Positions 11,201 through 19,865 of a stretch of 64,000 bases of DNA are shown one piece after another. The stretch's first letter is position 1; every line of letters starts with the position of its first letter. A program made the position numbers and the translations under genes. The notes under the pieces are model-generated. The model worked only from the letters and a program-made list of their open reading frames with translations. It made no database searches and was not told the origin of the DNA. The DNA is from Megalopta genalis (Eukaryota; Arthropoda; Insecta; Hymenoptera; Halictidae), in contig NW_027476516.1 in NCBI RefSeq assembly GCF_051020955.1, forward strand, positions 124,001 to 188,000, in the 5' to 3' direction.

Positions 11201-11364
11201 CCAGCTTAGTTGGGGCCATGCTGGAGAGCCCGAGAAAATGGGCGGCAGCCATCGCCTTTTGCGAAGAGGTGATGCTGCAGAAGGAGGCTGCCGAGCGGGG
11301 TCGTCGTGAGCGGGGGGTGCGGCGTGTGCGCCCACGCCTAGAGCCCCCCTCCCCGAGCAGATGA
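8239..11364 (+). CDS. ORF2, endonuclease and reverse transcriptase polyprotein
   Basis: An intact frame of 1,041 residues that nicks the target and copies element RNA into DNA at the nick. The N-terminal AP-type endonuclease (about 1-210) shows the expected residues: N11 in QANLNR, E38 in AAEPYR, YAPP at 92-95, D126 and N128 in LGDFNAK, D176 in SIVDLSW, and D202/H203 in LSDHRY. The reverse transcriptase (about 430-745) shows TAPGPDG at 439-445, QFGFREGRST at 536-545, D572 in SIDIVNAFN, VPQGSVLGPLLW at 628-639, YADD at 661-664 and YLGLILDS at 737-744. The C-terminal CCHC motif is C950, C953, H962 and C967 (CX2CX8HX4C), typical of the R1 clade. There is no RNase H domain, as expected for most of the clade. 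ATG 8239 is fixed by the overlap with the ORF1 stop. The unbroken frame argues for a recent, possibly active copy. Confidence 0.95.
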   Translation: MGPTGPIIQANLNRSVRAQDLFVQFLAERGAGLAVAAEPYRVPDHPHWMGDLDGSAVIIWTGRPRSPACSVIERGRGYLAVDWGGTAVVAIYAPPRWSLEEFEQYLDVVGRCVSRCQPRPVLVLGDFNAKSSAWGSPKTDPRGREVLDWAAGLGLCLLNTGSVHTCVRYNGGSIVDLSWATPPAVRRITGWRVAEEVETLSDHRYIVLGLSAAPSTPRRRPADERSPQPRWALKRLDQDALMAAAHVVAWPATPAGPVDGTREAHWFRGAMTSICDVAMPRARVFPRKAVYWWSRAIADLRTECVRARRQYARARRRRLSDVELAIQLYGRYREKVVALQLAIRQAKSQAWRDFLGSLNRDPWGRPYKMAMGRLRPWAPPLTESLDPGMLGRVVDALFPVSGEASRPVPQLEGHEWSPDLEVAPEEMAGVVKWLRGKNTAPGPDGIHGRVWSLAMSVLGGRLRSLFSGLLRSGVFPDLWRRSRMVLLRKDGRPADSPSAYRPSCLLDEVGKIFEKIIAARLARHLSRVGPDLADCQFGFREGRSTVDAIDRLKSLSDNAVARGGVCLAVSIDIVNAFNTLPWSAIREALVEHQVPPYLRRVIGAYLRDRWVEYPGRYGTIRREVDCGVPQGSVLGPLLWDLGYNAVLEKASLPDGATLVCYADDTLLVTVGDTFERTIRRAEVAVAAVVAKIHDLGLKMAPEKAEAVWFGRPRSRPPAGSWIWVGGACVEVKSEIKYLGLILDSHWRFGAHFGRLVPRVERAAASLGRLLPNLGGPDNMVRRLYLGVVRSMALYGAPIWAPSARTSRRITLLLRRLQRQMALRLIRGYRTTSTVAALALAGEIPFELQAAKRAYVYRRICIAGRARGEPPEQEAVQCFELQARGLALARWHAELCSHAGERVPGALLPHFTSWRERRFGRLTYRATQVFTGHGCFGVYLCRIGREATTVCHHCGAEEDSAQHTLEVCPAFSVLRRVQRREVGRDLALSSLVGAMLESPRKWAAAIAFCEEVMLQKEAAERGRRERGVRRVRPRLEPPSPSR

Positions 11365-11369
11365 GAATA

Positions 11370-11419
11370 GGCGGGCGGCGGGTGTACTAGATTACTGGCT
11401 TAATTGCCCGCCGCCCGCC
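11370..11419 (+). other. 13-bp perfect hairpin after ORF2
   Basis: GGCGGGCGGCGGG at 11370-11382 pairs perfectly with CCCGCCGCCCGCC at 11407-11419 around a 24-base loop. It lies five bases after the ORF2 stop codon. It is the strongest inverted repeat in the element. Confidence 0.85.
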
Positions 11420-11464
11420 ACCCCCCCCCAACTCAAGCTGTCCTCCCCATAGTGGGAGTGACGA

Positions 11465-11495
11465 GGCGGTGTGGGGTGCGGTCCCCCGCACCGCC
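11465..11495 (+). other. Hairpin in 3' UTR (ggcggtg/caccgcc)
   Basis: Seven outer pairs (11465-11471 with 11489-11495) continue through four G-C pairs (11473-11476 with 11483-11486) with a small bulge on each side and a six-base loop. Confidence 0.75.
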
Positions 11496-11512
11496 GAAGC
11501 AAGATGATTCAT

Positions 11513-11535
11513 GGGGGGAGTATAAATCTCCCCCC
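11513..11535 (+). other. 8-bp hairpin with TATAAAT loop
   Basis: GGGGGGAG 11513-11520 pairs with CTCCCCCC 11528-11535. The seven-base loop reads tataaat. The loop looks like a TATA box but lies at the element's 3' end within a perfect stem, so an RNA structure is the simpler reading. Confidence 0.75.
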
Positions 11536-11578
11536 GGGACGCGGACGGCCACCGCCATTCCATCCTGGTGGCCGGCCA

Positions 11579-11638
11579 GGCGAGGGGGAGCCGCGGTTGT
11601 GTTCTTTGAGAGTTCCCATGGCTCCCCCGCTACTCGCC
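11579..11638 (+). other. Long stem-loop in 3' UTR (9 bp plus outer 6 bp)
   Basis: gggggagcc (11584-11592) pairs with ggctccccc (11620-11628). An outer stem ggcgag (11579-11584) with ctcgcc (11633-11638) lies beyond it, sharing one base with the inner stem. The loop is 27 bases. Confidence 0.7.
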
Positions 11639-11657
11639 AGCGCCCTAGGCCGCCGTG

Positions 11658-11680
11658 GGGGTTTTAGCGGGTCGAACCCC
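11658..11680 (+). other. Terminal hairpin at the element 3' end
   Basis: GGGGTT 11658-11663 pairs with AACCCC 11675-11680, the last six element bases, around an 11-base loop. An alternative pairing, cggg 11668-11671 with cccg 11678-11681 around tcgaac, looks like a tRNA T-arm, but no other tRNA part is present. A hairpin ending exactly at the junction supports 11680 as the 3' end. Confidence 0.6.
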
Positions 11681-11681
11681 G

Positions 11682-11688
11682 TTAGCTT
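11682..11688. repeat. Right copy of putative target-site duplication (ttagctt)
   Basis: Matches 5792-5798. The preceding G at 11681 is typical of the monomer class that reads acgagttagctt, whereas the left flank belongs to the class that reads aaggcttagctt. The two flanks therefore come from different HOR positions. Confidence 0.6.
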
Positions 11689-14600
11689 CAAATCCAAGCG
11701 TAACACATGATTTAGCTTCAAATCAATGCGAAATAGACGGCTTAGCTTCAAATCCAAGCGAAACGAATGGATTAACTTTAAATACTTGCGAATGTAAGTA
11801 ATATAGCTTCAAATGCAGGCGAAACAAACGAGTAGCTTCAAATCCATGCGAATCAGAAGATTTAGCTTCAAATCAGTGCGAAGTAGAAGGCTTAGCTTCA
11901 AATCCAAGCGAAACGAATGGATTAGCTTCAAATACTTGCGAATATAAGTGATATAGCTTCAAATGCTGGTGAAACAAACGAGGTAGCATCAAATCTATGC
12001 GAATCGCGTGATTTAGCTTCAAATCAATGAGAAATAGAAGGCTTGTCTTCGAAACAATACAAAACAAATGGTTTAGGTTCAAATACTTGTGATATACATG
12101 ATTTTGCTTCAGCTGCATGCGAAGCAAACGATTTAGCTTCACACCAAACGGAAACACATGATTTAACTTCAAATCAGTGCGAAGTAGGAGGCTTAGCATC
12201 AAATCCATGCGACACAAATTATTTAGCTTCATATACTTGCGATATAAGTGATATAGCTTCAAATGTAGGCGAAACAAACGAGTGAGCTTTAAATTCAAGC
12301 GAAACACATGATTTAACTTAAAATCAATGCGAAGTAGAAGATTTAGCTTCAAATCCATGCGAGACAAATCGTGCAGCTTGAAATACTTGTGATATACATG
12401 ATTTAGCTTCAACTGCATGCGAAACATACGAGTTAGCTCCAAAACCATGCGAAGTAGCAGGATTAGCTTCATATACATGAGAAACTAGTGATTTTCCTTC
12501 AGATAATTTCGATATAAGTGATATTGCTTCAAATGCAGGCGAAAAAATCGAGGTAGCTTCAAATCCATGCGAAACACATGATTTAGCTTCGAATTCAAGC
12601 GAAACACATGGCTTAGCTTAATATTCATGCGAAACGAATGATTTAGCTTCAAATACTTGCGAACAACTGTGATATAGCTTCAAATGCATGCGAAACAATC
12701 GAGTTAGCTTCAAATCCATTCGAAACGCAAGATTTAGCTTCAACTCAATGCGAAGTAGAAGGCATAGCCTCAAATCCAATCGAAACACATGATTTCGATT
12801 CAAATACTTGCGATATAAATGAAATAGCTTCAAATGCAGACAAAAAAACGAGTTATCTTCAAATTCATGCGAAACACATGATTTAGCTACAAATCAGTGC
12901 GACGTAGAAGGCTTAGCTTCAAGTCAATGCGAATCGAATGGTTTAGATTGAGATACCTCTGATAAACATGATTTAACTTTCACTGCTTGCGAAACAAACA
13001 TGTTAGATTCAAATCCATGCGAAACAAATAGTTTAGCTTCAAATACTTGTTTTATACATGGTTTAGCTTCAAAAGCAGGCTAAACAAACGAGTCAGCTTC
13101 AAATCCATGCGTATCACATGATTTGGGCACAAATCAATGCGATGTAGAAGATTTAGCTTCAAATCCATGTGAAACAAATGGTTTAGCTTCAACTGCTTGT
13201 GATACACATGATTCAGCTTCAACTGCATGCGAAACAAACGAGTTACCTTCAAATCCATGCAAATCACATGATTTAGCTTCAAATCAATGCGAAGTAGAAG
13301 GCTTATCTTCAAATCCATGCGAAACAAATGGTTTAGCATCAAATACTTGTGATATACATGATTTACCTAAAACTGCATGCGAAACAAACGCTTTAGCTTC
13401 AAATCCAAGCGAAACACATTATTTAGTTTCAAATCAATGCGAAGTGGAAAGCTTAGCAGCAAATACATGAGAAACAAATGGTTTAGCTTCAAATACATGT
13501 GATATACATGATTTAGCTTCAACTGCATGCGAAACAAACGACTCAGCTTCAAATTCAAGCGAAAAACATGATTTAGGGTCAATCAATGCGAAGTAGAGGA
13601 CTTAGCTTCAAATCCATACGAATCTAATGGTTTAGCTTCAAATACACGTGATATACATGATTTAGCTTCAACTGCATGCGAAACAAACGAGTTATCTTGA
13701 AATCCATGCGGAACACATGATTTAGAATCAAATCAAGGCGAAGTAGAAGGCTTAGCTTCAAATCCATGCGACACACATGATTTAGCTTCAAATCAATGCG
13801 AACTAGAAGGCTTAGCTTCAAATTCATGCGAATCAAATGTTTTAGCTTCAAATAATGGTGATATACATTATTTAGCTTCACTGCATGCGAAACAAACGAG
13901 TTAGCTTCAAATCCAAAGGAAACACATCATTTAATTTCAAATCCATGCGAAGTAGAGGGCTTAGCCTCAAATCCATGCGAAAAAAATGGTTTAGCTTCAA
14001 ATACATGTGATATACATGATGTAGCTTCAACTGCATGCGAAACAAACGACTCAGCTTCAAATTCAAACGAAAAACATGATTTAATTTCAATCAATGCGAA
14101 GTAGAGGACTTAGCTTCAAATCCATGCGAATCAAATGGTTTAGCTTCAAATACACGTGATATACATGATTTAGCTTCAACTGCATGCGAAACAAACGAGT
14201 TATCTTGAAATCCATGCGGAACACATGATTTAGAATCAAATCAATGCGAAGTCGAAGGCTTAGCATCAAATCCATGCGACACAAATTATGTATCTTCATA
14301 TACTTGCGATATAAGTGATATAGCTTCAAATGCAGGCGAAACAAACGAGTGAGCATTAAATCCAAGCGTAACACATGATTTAACTTCAAATCAATGCGAA
14401 GTAGAAGATTTAGCTTCAAATCCATGCGAAACTAATGGTTTTGCTTCAAATACTTGTGATATACATGATTTAGCTTCAACTGCGTACGAAATAAAGGAGT
14501 TATCTTGGATTCCATGCGTAACACATGATTTAGCTTCAAATCAATGCGAAGTAGAATGCTTAGCTTCAAATCCATGCGGAACAAATGGATTAGCTTCAGA

Positions 14601-17600
14601 TACTTATGATATACATAATTTAGCTTCAACTGCGTGCGAAACAAACCAGTTAGCTTCAAATCCAAGCGAAACACTTGAATTGGCTGCAAATCAATGCGAT
14701 GTAGAAGGTTTAGCTTCAAATCCCTGCGAAACATATGATTTAGCTTCAGATACTTGCGATATAAGTGATATATCCTCAAATGCAGACTAAACAAACGAGT
14801 TAGCTTCAAATCCAAGCGAAATACTTGATTTAGCTTCAAATCAATGCGATTTAGATGCATTAGCTTCAAGTCCATGTGAAACACATGATTTTGCTTCAAA
14901 TCAATACGAAGTAGAAGGCTTAGCTTCAATTCCATGCGGAACAAATGGATTAGCTTCAGATACTCATGATATACATAATTTAGCTTCAACTGCGAGCAAA
15001 ACAAACGAGTTAGCTTCAAATCCAAGCGAAACACAGGATTTAGCTGCAAATCAGTGCGAAGTAGAAGGCTTAGCATCGAATCCATGCGACACAAATTATT
15101 TAGCTTCATATACTTGCGGTATAATTGTTACAGCTTCAAATGCAGGCGAAACAAACGAGTGAGCTTCAAATCCAAGCGAAACAAACGCTTTAGCTTCGAA
15201 TCCAAGCGAAACACATTATTTAGTTTCAAATCAATGGGAAGTGGAAGGCTTAGCATCAAATACATGAGAAACAAATGGTTTAGCTTCAAATACTTATGAC
15301 ATACATGATTTTGTTTCAGCTGCAAGCGAAACAAACGAGTTATCTTCAAATCCAAGCGAAACACATGATTTAGCTTCAAATCATTGCGATATAGATGGAT
15401 TAGCTACAAGTCCATGAGAAACAAATGATTTAGCTACAGATACTTGCGATATAAATGATATAGCTTCAAATGCAGGCGAAACAAACGAGTTAGATACAAA
15501 TCCATGTGAAACACATGATTATGCTGCAAACCAATGCGATGTAGAAGGCTTAGCTTCAAATCCATGCGCACGAAATAATTTGGCTTCAAATCAGTGCGAT
15601 GTAGGAGGCTTAGCTTCAAAACCCATGCGAAACACATGATTTATCTTCAAATTCATGCGAAACACATGGTATAGCTTCAAATTCATGCGAAACAAATGGT
15701 TTAGCTTCAGATACTTGTGATAAACATGATTTATATTCAACTCCTTGCGAAACAAAATAATTAGCTTCAAAACAAAGCGATACACATGATTTAGCTTCAA
15801 ATCAATGCGAAGTGGAAGGCTTAGCTTCAAATCAATGCGATACATAATATTTAACTTCAAATCAATGCGATGTTGAACGTTTTGCTTCAAATCCATGCGA
15901 CACAAATGATTTAGCTTCAAATACTTGCGATATAGTTGATATAGCTTCATATGCAGGCGATACAAACGAATTAGCTTCAAATCAATGCGAAACACATGAA
16001 TTAGCTTCAAATCAATGCGATGAAGAAGGTCTAAATTCAAATCCGCCCGAAACAAATGATTTAGCTTCAAATACTTGCCATATAAGTGATATAGCTTCAA
16101 ATGCAGGCGAAATAAACGAGTTAGCTTCAATTCCATGCGAAACACTTGATTTAGCTTCAAATCAATGCGAAGTAGAAGGCTTTGCTTCAAATCCAGGCGG
16201 AACAAATGGTTTTGCTTCAAATACTAGTGATATACATGAATTAGCTTCAACTGCTTGCGAAACAAATGTGTCAGTTTCAAATCCATGCGAAACACATGAT
16301 TTAACTTGATATCAAGGCGAAGGACAAGGCTTAGCTTCAAATCCATGCGAATCAAACGAGTTAGCTTCAAAATCCATGCGATACACATGATTTAGCTTCA
16401 AATCAACGCGCAGTAGTGGGATTAGCTTCAAATCCATGCGAAACAAATTATTTAGGTTAAGATACTTGCGACATATTGTGATATAGTTTCAAATGCAGGC
16501 AAAACAAACGAGATAGATTCAAATCCATACGAAACAAATCATTTAGCTGCAAATCAATGCGATGTAGAAGGTTTAGCTTCAAATCCACGCGAAACCAATG
16601 ATTTTGCTTCAGATACTTGCGACATAAGTGATATAGCTTCAAATGCAGACGGATCAAACGAGTTAGCTTGAAACCCATGCGATACACATGATTTAGCTTC
16701 AAATCAATGCGAAGTAGAAGGATTAGGATTTAGGTTCAGATACTTGCGACATAAGTGATATAGATTCAAATGCAGAGGAAACAAACGAGTTAGCTTCAAA
16801 TCGATGCAAAACACATGATTAAACTTCAAATCAATGTGACGTAGAAGGTTTAGCTTCAAATCCATGCGAAACAAGAGATTTACCTTCAAACACTAGGGAT
16901 ATAAGTGATATAGCTTCAAATGCAGACGAATCGAACGAGTTAGCTTCAAAATCCATGCGATACACATGATTTAGCTTCAAATCAATGCGAAGTAGAAGGA
17001 TTAGCTTCCAATCCTTGCGAAACAAATGATTTAGGTTCAGATACTTGCGACATAAGTGATATAGATTCAAATGCAGAGGAAACAAACGAGTTAGCTTCAA
17101 ATCGATGCAAAACACATGATTAAACTTCAAATCAATGTGACGTAGAAGGTTTAGCTTCAAATCCATGCGAAACAAGAGATTTACCTTCAAACACTAGGGA
17201 TATAAGTGATATAGCTTCAAATGCAGACGAATCGAACGAGTTAGCTTCAAAATCCATGCGATACACATGATTTAGCTTCAAATCAATGGGAAGTAGAAGT
17301 CTTAGCATCAAATCCATGCGGAACAAATGATTTAGCTTCAGATAGTTGTGATGTAAGTGATATAGTTTCAAATGCAGGCGAAACAAACGAGATAGCTTCA
17401 AATCCATGCGAAACAAATGACTTAGCTGCAAATCAATGCGATATAGATGGTTTAGCTTCAAATCCATGCGAAAAACATGATTTACCTTCAAATCAATTCG
17501 AAGTACACGGCTTAGATTCAAATCCATGCGAAACAAATTGTTTAGCTACAATTACTTGTGATAAACGTTATTTAGATTGAACTGCATGCGCAACAAACGA

Positions 17601-19865
17601 GTCAGCTTCAAATACATGCGAAACACATGATTTAGCATCAAATCAATGCGATGTAGAAGGTTTAGCTTCAAATCCACGCGAAACTAATGATTTCGCTTCA
17701 GATACTTGCGATATAAGTGATATAGCTTCAAATGCAGACGTATCAAACTTGATAGCTTGTAAATCCTTGCGATACACATGAATTAGCTTCGAATCAATGG
17801 GAAGTAGAAGGCTTAGCTTCAAATCCATGCGAAACAAATGGTTTAGCTTCATATACATGTGATATACGTTATTTAGATTTTTCTGCATGCGAAACAAACG
17901 AGTCAGCTTCAAATTCATGCGAAGCAGAAGGCTAAGCTTCAAATCCATCCGAATCCAATGGTTTAGCTTCAATTACTTGGGATATACATGATTTAGCTTC
18001 AACTGCATGCGAAACAAACGAGTTAGCTTCAAATCCAAGCGAAATACATGATTTAGCTACAATCAATGCGAAGTAGAGGGCTTAGCTTCAAATCCATGCG
18101 AATCGAATGGTTTAGCTTCAAATACATGTGATATACATGATTTATCTTCAAATGCAGGCGAAGCAAACGAGTTAGCTTCAAATCAATGCGGAACACGTGA
18201 TTTAGCTTCAAATCAATGCGAAGTCGAAGGCTTAGCATCAAATCCATGCGACACAAATTATTTAGCTTCATATACTTGCGATATAAGTGATATAGCTTCA
18301 AATGTAGGCGAAACAAACGAGTGAGCATTAAATCCAAGCGTAACACATGATTTAACTTCAAATCAATGCGAAGTAGAAGATTTAGCTTCAAATCCATGCG
18401 AAACTAATGGTTTTGCTTCAAATACTTGTGATATACATGATTTAGCTTCAACTGCGTACGAAATAAAGGAGTTATCTTGAATTCCATGCGTAACACATGA
18501 TTTAGCTTCAAATCAATGCGAAGTAGAATGCTTAGCTTCAAATCCATGCGAAACAAATGGTTTAGCTTTAAATACTTGTGATATACATGATTTAGCTTTA
18601 ACGGCATGCGAAACAAACGAGTTAAGTTCAAATAAAAGGGAAACACATGATTTAACTTCAAATCAATGCGAAGTAGAAGGCTTAGCTTCAAATGAATGCG
18701 AAACAAATGGTTTAGCTTTAAATACTTGTGATATACATGATTTAGCTTCAACGGCATGCGAAACAAACGAGATAGCTTTAAATCCATGCGAAACACATGA
18801 TTTAGCTTCAAATCAGTACGAAGTAGAAGGCTTAGCTTCAAACCCATGCGAAACGAATGGATAAACTTAAAATACTTGCGAATATAAGTGATATAGCTTC
18901 AAATGCTGGTGAAACAAACGAGTTAGCTTCAAATCCATGCGAAACACATGATTTAGTTTCAAATCAATGCGAAGTAGAAGGCTTAGCTTCAAATCCAAGC
19001 GAAACGAATGGATTAACTTAAAATACTTTTGATATACATGATTTAGCTTCTAATGCAGGCGAAACAAACGAGTTAGCTTCGAATCCAGGCGAAACACATG
19101 ATTGAGCTTCGAATCCAGGCGAAACACATGATTGAGCTTCAAGTCAATGCGAAGTAGGAGGCTTAGCTTCAAATCCGGACGAAAGACATGAATTTATACG
19201 CAAGTCAATGCGAACTAGAAGGCTTAGCTTCAAATCCATGCGAAACAAATGGTTTAGCTACAAATACTTGTGATATACATGATTTAGCTTCAACTGCATG
19301 CGAAACAGACGAGTTAGCTTCAATTCCATGCGAAACAAATGATTTAGTTTCAAATCAATGCGAAGTAGAAGGCTTAGCTTCAAAACCATGCGAAACAAAT
19401 GGTTTAGCTACAAATACTTGTGATATACATGATTTAGCTTCAACTGCATGCGAAACAAACGAGTTAGCTTCAATTCCATGCGAAACAAACGAGTTAGCTT
19501 CAATTCCATGCGAAACAAATGATTTAGCTTCAAATCAATGCGAAGAAGAAGGCTTAGCTTCAAATCCATGCGAATCAAATGGTTTAGCTACAAATACTTG
19601 TGATACACATTATTTAACTTCAACTGCATGCGAAACAAGCGAGTTAGCTTCAATTCCATGCGAAACAAATGATTTAGCTTCAAATCAATGCCATGTAGAA
19701 GGTTTAGCTTCAAATCCATGTGAAACAATTGATTGAGCTTCAAACACTTAGGATATAGATGATATAGCTTCACCTGCATGCGAAACATTGAGTTACATTC
19801 AAATCCAAGCGAAACACATAATTTAGCATCAAATCAATGCGATGTAGTAAGTTTAGCTACAAATG
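11689..19865. repeat. 30-bp satellite array, right arm proximal part
   Basis: Same monomer family, same orientation and same 150-bp HOR order as the left arm, with comparable divergence. Short internal duplications are visible: about 13560-13680 resembles 14080-14200, and about 14230-14560 recurs at 18202-18532 (spacing 3,972 bp). The left flank of the retroelement (5641-5798) has close relatives at 4441-4600 and 18091-18240. Near 16740-16930 and 17040-17230 a further near-identical pair lies about 300 bp apart. A few single-base indels shift the 30-bp register, for example near 13580 and 14090. No gene, RNA or second element is seen. Confidence 0.95.

Larger units (their letters stand above)
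5799..11680 (+). mobile_element. Full-length R1/TRAS/SART-type non-LTR retrotransposon
   Basis: A GC-rich block of about 5.9 kb sits inside AT-rich satellite and has sharp edges at 5799 and 11680. Its order is 5' leader with HDV-like ribozyme, ORF1 (Gag-like, three zinc knuckles), UAAUG junction, ORF2 (AP-type endonuclease, reverse transcriptase with YADD, C-terminal CCHC), and a hairpin-rich 3' UTR without poly(A). This is the layout of the R1 clade of arthropod non-LTR elements, which includes site-specific families such as R1 in rDNA and TRAS/SART in TTAGG telomeres. The stop-start overlap and the 5' ribozyme are both known for SART-type elements, which favours that branch, but a tree would be needed to place it. 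ORF2 is intact and the ends look complete, so the insertion is probably young. ORF1 has two frame changes in G runs that may be consensus errors. It is the only copy in this window. Confidence 0.93.
11365..11680 (+). other. Element 3' UTR, hairpin-rich, no poly(A)
   Basis: 316 bp from the ORF2 stop to the satellite edge. It holds at least five inverted repeats listed separately, a run of nine C at 11421-11429, and no A-rich tail. In R1- and R2-type elements the 3' UTR structure, not a poly(A) tail, is what the reverse transcriptase recognises to begin target-primed synthesis. The region probably has that job here. Small open frames in it have no recognisable product. Confidence 0.8.

Noticed and set aside
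6294..11335. Many open frames antisense to or out of frame with ORF1 and ORF2
   Set aside because: High GC content lengthens chance frames. None has family motifs, and the ORF1/ORF2 frames carry all recognisable domains.
11521..11527. TATA box (tataaat)
   Set aside because: It is the loop of a perfect 8-bp stem in the element 3' UTR, with no associated start or downstream gene.
5799..11680. LTR retrotransposon or endogenous retrovirus
   Set aside because: There are no terminal repeats, protease, integrase or envelope. The endonuclease is AP-type and the motifs are of the R1 clade.
11667..11681. tRNA T-arm or pol III box B
   Set aside because: Only the arm-like hairpin is present. No acceptor, D or anticodon arm lies upstream, and box B has a mismatch.
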